20,545 nt of DNA from Competibacter sp963695105 (lineage in GTDB: Bacteria; Pseudomonadota; Gammaproteobacteria; Competibacterales; Competibacteraceae). The translations under genes were made by a program, and so were the position numbers. Location of the stretch: assembly GCA_963695105.1 (NCBI GenBank), contig CAVOGC010000051.1:1-20545 (forward strand), read 5' to 3'. Numbering within the stretch: position 1 is the stretch's first letter; every line of letters starts with the position of its first letter. Shown piece by piece: positions 16,559 to 20,545 of this stretch. Under the pieces are notes generated by a model that did no database searches, was not told where the DNA came from, and was given only the letters and a program-made list of their open reading frames with translations.

Positions 16559-16587
16559 GGTATAAATATCGTAAAAATAGGTGACAA
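16559..16587 (-). promoter_or_regulatory. Sigma-70-type promoter of the LuxR-type gene
   Basis: On the minus strand TTGTCA (16587-16582) is separated by 17 bases from TATACC (16564-16559). This is 5 of 6 and 4 of 6 matches to the consensus at ideal spacing. Transcription would start near 16551, giving a leader of about 27 bases. Confidence 0.5.
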
Positions 16588-16599
16588 TATCGAAAAATC

Positions 16600-16625
16600 T
16601 ACCTCTCAATAGAGGTATTTTTTTT
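16600..16625. terminator. Bidirectional intrinsic terminator at the island boundary
   Basis: TACCTCT (16600-16606), loop CAAT, AGAGGTA (16611-16617), followed by eight T on the plus strand; on the minus strand the same stem is followed by GATTTTTCG. It lies just upstream of the LuxR-gene promoter. No gene on the plus strand reads into it here, so it may insulate the regulator or be the remnant end of a lost gene. Confidence 0.7.
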
Positions 16626-17025
16626 GGGAAGAAAATATATAATCAAATTAATTTTCAATCATATAAAGAGACTGGGGTGCAATTTTAGTTTCCTTTATTA
16701 ACAGGTGTGGCTGGTCGATTGTGCCACCTGGGGTAAATTTTGTTGGGTTCGGATCCAAGGTGTTGGTTTTTTTCTAGAACGGCAAACTTGGCTTAAGGAC
16801 TGTTCTTCCATGGGGATTGATGCTCCCATGTCTCACTTTTACCCTGAAATCTACTATCTACAGCCTGTTTTACGAAAATTAAGAGCGAAAATGGCTACTG
16901 CTCGTCGCACTCGAGTTAGATTTACTAACCTAGTTTTTTTATGTAGTCTGGGAAGTAAGTATATGCCCAAGCCTTTTTAAGTCATTTCTTAGAGGACGTC
17001 TGGTCCGAGCTGTGAAGGTGGCGTA
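16626..17025. other. AT-rich gene-poor stretch before the OmpA-like gene
   Basis: The composition changes sharply from the GC-rich left part. A 91-codon frame (GTG 16705 to 16980, plus) exists but lacks a clear ribosome site and recognisable motifs, so I do not call it a gene. TATAAT at 16638-16643 has no good -35 partner. The promoter of the OmpA-like gene probably lies somewhere here but I cannot place it. Confidence 0.5.
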
Positions 17026-18408
17026 ATGGCGGGAAAAACAATTCAGTACAGTGAGTCGATTCCTGAACAGAGGAGCAAGGATCTCGTTGTTCTGCCGCAC
17101 GCAGTTTTCTTCTGTTTTGATGTCGATCATTCTATATTGGTTTCCGAGCATAGGGTATTCATTAAAGCGATATTAGTGCCCTTCGTCGAGAGAGCAGTAA
17201 AGAGGCTAGGTCCAGGAGGATATGAGCTGATGCTTCATGGGTCGGCAAGCGCTACCGGTTCAAGTGAGCATAATTTTGAACTCGGCGCACGAAGAGCAGG
17301 AAGCGTCTCAGCCGAGGTGATCCGGTTATTTGAGGAAGATAAGAAAAAAGATCCATCCCTTGTACCTTTCCAGTTGCTTCCTGCATTTTTGAATCATGGG
17401 GACGAAGAAGCCAATAACGACCCACTCTTGAAAGGTGCCCGAAAACAAGGGAATAATAAAGTCGAGAAAGTGCAGGCTATTTTCAGAAGTGCTATTTTTA
17501 ATTTTAGGGCAGCGCAAGCTAACAAATCAGCAACATTTTTAATACGGGAGATCTATTTTTTTAAGTTTAAGAAGATAGAGCAATCGATGCCTGCTGTTTT
17601 GAAACAAATTGACGACGCATTAGATAATCCAGTCATCAAATTCGTTGTTGATCAGGCTATAAGTCAGGCGTTGAAAAGTGTTATGCGGGCGCTCGGCTCG
17701 ATCGGGGCCATTGCCTCACATCTTGTTACTTTTTCTATTCCAAAAACTGTAGATTATTGTTTTGAGATAAAGGACAGTTTGAAAGACCATGCGCTCTACC
17801 GTTTCAATGGCGTAGAACATAAAGACAAGTTCGGCATCATGGATGTTATTAGCTTTATCACAAAGGTGATTGGGTTCCTGAAGGCGTTAGAAAGAGTAGC
17901 CAAGGTATTAGGCACTACATCCGATATCGGAAAGAAAATCGTCTCCGCCGCAAAAGCTCTGAGCAAGGTGTCAGATGATCTCATCGACAAGGCGATGCCC
18001 TTTTTGGGGCTGCATCTCGGGCGAGACATGGCGCTCGAGGTCAAGAAGGCGTTCTTGGCTGTGCGGGGAGGCGTTCGCTCGGTGATCGAGGTAATCTCGG
18101 TGCCCGGGTCACCCTTCACGCCCTTCCGTTACCATGACGGCCAAGCGGATCACGATGTGAAGCAGCTTGCACAAGCGGCTAAACGCATACAGGTCGATGT
18201 TGGCTTCTTCTCGCGTGTTGACATTTCCTTTGGGGGGTCTGCCTCGATCCGCTCAACGGCTTTTGCGGCCGAAGCGAGCATCGTAACCGGGTCTATTTTA
18301 TTTAATTCATTCTTTGCATTTGGAACAGCTAGCGGCCTGTTCATTCCCGTCAAGTTGGGATATCTGGACGACATCGCTCCCGGAGCGTTCGACCCCGTTA
18401 CCGGGTAG
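17026..18408 (+). CDS. Unrecognised 460-residue protein with N-terminal OmpA-like domain
   Basis: Residues ~26-105 resemble the OmpA C-terminal (peptidoglycan-associating) fold: VFFCFDVDHSIL as first strand, a helix to about 62, YELMLHGSASATG as second strand and turn, then NFELGARRAGSV. In OmpA family proteins an Asp in the GHTD turn and an Arg 15 residues later hold diaminopimelate; here the Asp position is S75 while R90 is kept. There is no signal peptide or obvious transmembrane start, unlike normal OmpA proteins. Residues ~110-460 are not recognised: a Lys-rich, largely helical middle, then a Gly/Ser/Phe-rich end (FGGSASIRST, FGTASGLFIPV). ATG 17026 follows GAAGGTG. GC content is low in the first two thirds and higher near the end. 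The next gene on the same strand encodes a PG-binding-like domain, so both may act at or on cell wall, or use these folds for assembly. Function unknown. Confidence 0.8.
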   Translation: MAGKTIQYSESIPEQRSKDLVVLPHAVFFCFDVDHSILVSEHRVFIKAILVPFVERAVKRLGPGGYELMLHGSASATGSSEHNFELGARRAGSVSAEVIRLFEEDKKKDPSLVPFQLLPAFLNHGDEEANNDPLLKGARKQGNNKVEKVQAIFRSAIFNFRAAQANKSATFLIREIYFFKFKKIEQSMPAVLKQIDDALDNPVIKFVVDQAISQALKSVMRALGSIGAIASHLVTFSIPKTVDYCFEIKDSLKDHALYRFNGVEHKDKFGIMDVISFITKVIGFLKALERVAKVLGTTSDIGKKIVSAAKALSKVSDDLIDKAMPFLGLHLGRDMALEVKKAFLAVRGGVRSVIEVISVPGSPFTPFRYHDGQADHDVKQLAQAAKRIQVDVGFFSRVDISFGGSASIRSTAFAAEASIVTGSILFNSFFAFGTASGLFIPVKLGYLDDIAPGAFDPVTG

Positions 18409-18465
18409 CTTAATTCGGTGTAGTTTTTTGTATCTTATGCCATTAATTATTAGTTTTTGGCTCAT

Positions 18466-18576
18466 ATAGCGCTCCCATGCCGGTTGTGGAATCTCCCCGC
18501 CTTGGATAAGGCGGGGTGGCGCGCAGCGCCGGGGTGGTTCGAAATTGTGATTCCACCCGTCAAACAGGAGCGCTAT
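18466..18576. repeat. 111-bp palindromic (MITE-like) element, copy 2
   Basis: Ends ATAGCGCTCC (18466-18475) and GGAGCGCTAT (18567-18576) are perfect inverted repeats, extended by two further bases to ATAT at both sides. Inner inverted repeats GTGGAATC (18486-18493) and GATTCCAC (18549-18556) continue the palindrome. Two hairpins lie between: CCCCGCCTT-GGAT-AAGGCGGGG (18495-18516) and GGCGC-GCA-GCGCC (18518-18530). It is far more GC-rich than its surroundings. A further end-like sequence ATAGCGCTTC is at 18588-18597. It separates the two island genes and may end or attenuate transcription between them. Confidence 0.88.
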
Positions 18577-18649
18577 ATCAGCAAATAATAGCGCTTCTTT
18601 CTGACTTTCTGGCTTCTAAAGTCAATGGACGACCTGAGAGGGTAAGACC

Positions 18650-19891
18650 ATGGGTATGTTGATATCAAAACATTTCAAGACTAACGATAAATTGCAACGC
18701 TGCTCTGTTAATGACTCAGATCATATTATGCCTGGATCGAGCGGAGAAGCAGTTAAGAAAATCCAGGAAGCTTTGACAAAATTGATGAAGGTAAACTTTC
18801 CAATCGACGAAGTGGGAGGACTGAAATATGGAACGGTAACCATCAATACCGTCATAAAATTTAAAACTGATCGCAATATCTTGAATTATAAAAACCGGAT
18901 CGATAATATCGTCGGCCAAAAAACGATTCGTGCACTTGATAAAGAGATGAAGGCAACCGATAAGCCGAGTCCCTTGCCTTCGCCAAAACCTCCCCTAGCA
19001 GGTATTGGAGTCGGACATATCGGTCCACTGGGATCAAAGTCCAAGATCGTTTCTGATTATTATAATCTTTGTGGATTGGAAACGATTGGTCCGGCTCAAA
19101 TCGACGTGGGTAGCCCAAAAAGCTATGCAACATTCGAGGGTTTAATTGACTCGCTGATCGCCGCAAATGGGTTTCAGCATGTGATTGTTAATCACGGCGA
19201 CGAAAGTGTTGGGCTATTGGTGCCTTTTTGTCCGGAATCTTCTTTACGGAAAACCGGCTTAGTTATCGGTGCACTTGCCGAGTTGGCAGATAAGGCCGAA
19301 AAGGGACCGTTGAATTCAAATGACCCCGATACCAAGCTCTTTACTGCTAAGGTAATGAATGACGCCAAAGTATCTCAGGCAATTGTGTCTCGAATCGTAC
19401 AAAAGCTTCTGAAACTCCGAAAAAAGGAGACCGCGATCCATTTCCGAGCGTGCAACTTCAAACACGATTTCTTAGCCCGTCATTACAAACGGGCCTTCGG
19501 TGCTCGCATTATCACTTTCCATAGCACTCGCTTGCTTTTTCTTCGCATCGCCCCGCAGCAATTCAAAACTGACCACACTGTCGATGGGGAGATCGACACA
19601 CACCCGAGTGATGCAACGCGGCGCTTTCGTGGATTTCACGATCCCTTGGGCGAAATTGCTTCGATGCTTATTGGTGCTCTAGATAAGGATGGAGCCACGC
19701 AAGTTGAATCATTCAGTCTGATTGAAAAGCGCATTCCGAGGGATATTCAGAGCTGGGCCGAGGCACTGCTCCGGCGTTGGAGATCAAAAGAGAGCATGGA
19801 ATTTGTGGTACCCGCGATGTGGGATAATGGAGAAACGACTTTCTATTGCCCATTAGAACTCGGCTGGCGTGAGAAGCTACGGTTCGTGTAA
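18650..19891 (+). CDS. PG-binding-like domain fused to a caspase-fold-like (clan CD) candidate peptidase
   Basis: Residues ~26-100 match the PG_binding_1 three-helix pattern: MPGSSGEAVKKIQEAL, YGTVTINTVIKFK and VGQKTIRALDKEM. A Pro-rich linker (105-116) follows. The rest is not a family I can name, but it has the layout of clan CD peptidases: a strand ending in His-Gly (FQHVIVNHGDESVGLLVPF, H182), a long helical stretch, then a strand ending in Cys (TAIHFRACNFKHDFLARHY, C268), helix, and a next strand FGARIITFHST. H182 and C268 would be the dyad. No signal peptide is visible. ATG 18650 has GAGAGGG seven bases upstream. The gene follows the OmpA-like gene on the same strand, 241 bases away with a palindromic element between. 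A catalytic role is a prediction; it could also be a non-enzymatic binding fold. Confidence 0.75.
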   Translation: MGMLISKHFKTNDKLQRCSVNDSDHIMPGSSGEAVKKIQEALTKLMKVNFPIDEVGGLKYGTVTINTVIKFKTDRNILNYKNRIDNIVGQKTIRALDKEMKATDKPSPLPSPKPPLAGIGVGHIGPLGSKSKIVSDYYNLCGLETIGPAQIDVGSPKSYATFEGLIDSLIAANGFQHVIVNHGDESVGLLVPFCPESSLRKTGLVIGALAELADKAEKGPLNSNDPDTKLFTAKVMNDAKVSQAIVSRIVQKLLKLRKKETAIHFRACNFKHDFLARHYKRAFGARIITFHSTRLLFLRIAPQQFKTDHTVDGEIDTHPSDATRRFRGFHDPLGEIASMLIGALDKDGATQVESFSLIEKRIPRDIQSWAEALLRRWRSKESMEFVVPAMWDNGETTFYCPLELGWREKLRFV

Positions 19892-20278
19892 AAAGCAACG
19901 GTACTTTTCTTATTTGAGAATTAAGATGTTGTGCAAGATCTCAATTAATTTGGATTTTTTTAGAGTTTATGAGGGTTAAGTCACTCCTCTGCGCGGATAG
20001 AGGTTGGTAAGTGTAAATATCGTTATGCTAACCAGTTTCCTTTTTGTTCCGCATGCTTCATGCCGAGTGATGAAGTAAATAATAGCCTGCCATATAACTT
20101 AATTTTCGGGGAGAGTTACACCGAAATCATATATAGTCTTGCCAATAGTAATCTGGACTCAGGATATTAAGCATCTTATTGATTTTGCTTAAATTATGTA
20201 AAAAATATTTTTGATAACCTGAAAAATAAAAAACTTACTTAATATGGCATGTCCGGATCAGAATTAGGAAGTCTATAA
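19892..20278. other. AT-rich stretch without a gene
   Basis: I see only very short open frames here. TTGAGA (19914-19919) and TCTCAA (19939-19944) form a weak stem followed 10 bases later by seven T (19955-19961), possibly the terminator of the upstream gene. The composition is strongly AT-rich, like the preceding intergenic regions of the island. Confidence 0.5.
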
Positions 20279-20545
20279 TCAATTGGCTCATGTTGGCAAA
20301 CAGATAAAGAATCTAGTTTTGACAATAAATTCCAGTTGAAAATCAATGGATTGAAATCTAACCGGCAAACCACTTCATCCAATTTCCCGGTAGCGCTTCA
20401 GATGTGGATATTTAGCTCATTAACTGCTTTATATTCAATTGGTTACGGATCAACACATCCAGGTCAGGAGCACCACCCAATTTCCCATATAAGCGAATCA
20501 ATTATTGTCGCATGTGCCTCATGCTTACAGCAACTGGGCGGCTAT
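20279..20545 (+). other. Open frame of 89 codons running off the right edge
   Basis: From just after TAA 20276-20278 the plus frame stays open to the window end. The only in-frame ATG is 20402 and lacks a ribosome site; an in-frame ATG 20249 is cut off by the TAA. The sequence has no motif I recognise, but contains IIVACASCLQQLGGY at the edge. In AT-rich DNA 89 open codons are mildly notable. It could be the start of a gene, a decayed gene, or chance. Confidence 0.25.

Noticed and set aside
16705..16980. A 91-codon frame upstream of the OmpA-like gene
   Set aside because: GTG start without a convincing ribosome site, no recognisable motif; kept only as a possibility in the intergenic note.
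18531..18556. GGTTCGAA inside the 111-bp repeats resembles a tRNA T-loop, suggesting a tRNA or attachment site
   Set aside because: The flanking bases do not form a 5-bp T-stem, and no acceptor, D-arm or anticodon arm can be built; both copies have the same non-tRNA architecture.
1..20545. CRISPR array, rRNA, tRNA, or complete insertion sequence
   Set aside because: I found no regularly spaced repeats, no cloverleaf or rRNA signature and no transposase reading frame.

Overview
The window looks like part of a GC-rich gammaproteobacterial chromosome with an AT-richer accessory segment at its right end. Evidence for the group is the housekeeping block coaD, ferredoxin, rsmD and paired M16 peptidases, a PtsP-type nitrogen PTS enzyme I, a FieF-type metal exporter and a textbook sigma-32 promoter before an Hsp20 gene. 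The exact genus cannot be read from the sequence.

Layout. 1-2343 (minus): the N-terminal 781 codons of a very large protein with a TIR domain, a CHAT (caspase-like) domain and a STAND/NB-ARC-type P-loop NTPase; it runs off the left edge without a stop. 2409-3024: heat-shock promoter, leader hairpin, hsp20 and a UUCG-loop terminator shared with the convergent ptsP gene (3040-5310, minus). 5568-6488 (plus): cation efflux transporter. 6631-8325 (minus): MscS-family channel. 8540-10152 (minus): M23 peptidase and, 11 bases upstream, an NAD(P)-binding oxidoreductase. 10774-15099 (minus): operon-like block in transcription order M16 catalytic peptidase, M16 non-catalytic partner, rsmD, coaD, ferredoxin. 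15334-16524 (minus): LuxR-type regulator with a visible promoter, operator-like direct repeats and a bidirectional terminator upstream.

From about 16525 rightward the DNA is much more AT-rich and the genes are unfamiliar. 17026-18408 encodes a signal-peptide-less protein with an OmpA-like domain. 18650-19891 encodes a peptidoglycan-binding-like domain joined to a region with spaced His-Gly and Cys motifs resembling a caspase-fold (clan CD) peptidase. They are co-directional and separated by one copy of a 111-bp palindromic element whose other copy lies at 10624-10734, just after the ferredoxin gene. The last 650 bases hold no secure gene, only an open frame running off the right edge.

The two most interesting items are the TIR-CHAT-NTPase fusion (a plausible defence or cell-death switch) and the OmpA-like plus PG-binding/caspase-like pair, which may be an undescribed two-gene system. 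Functions for both are inferred from domain patterns only.
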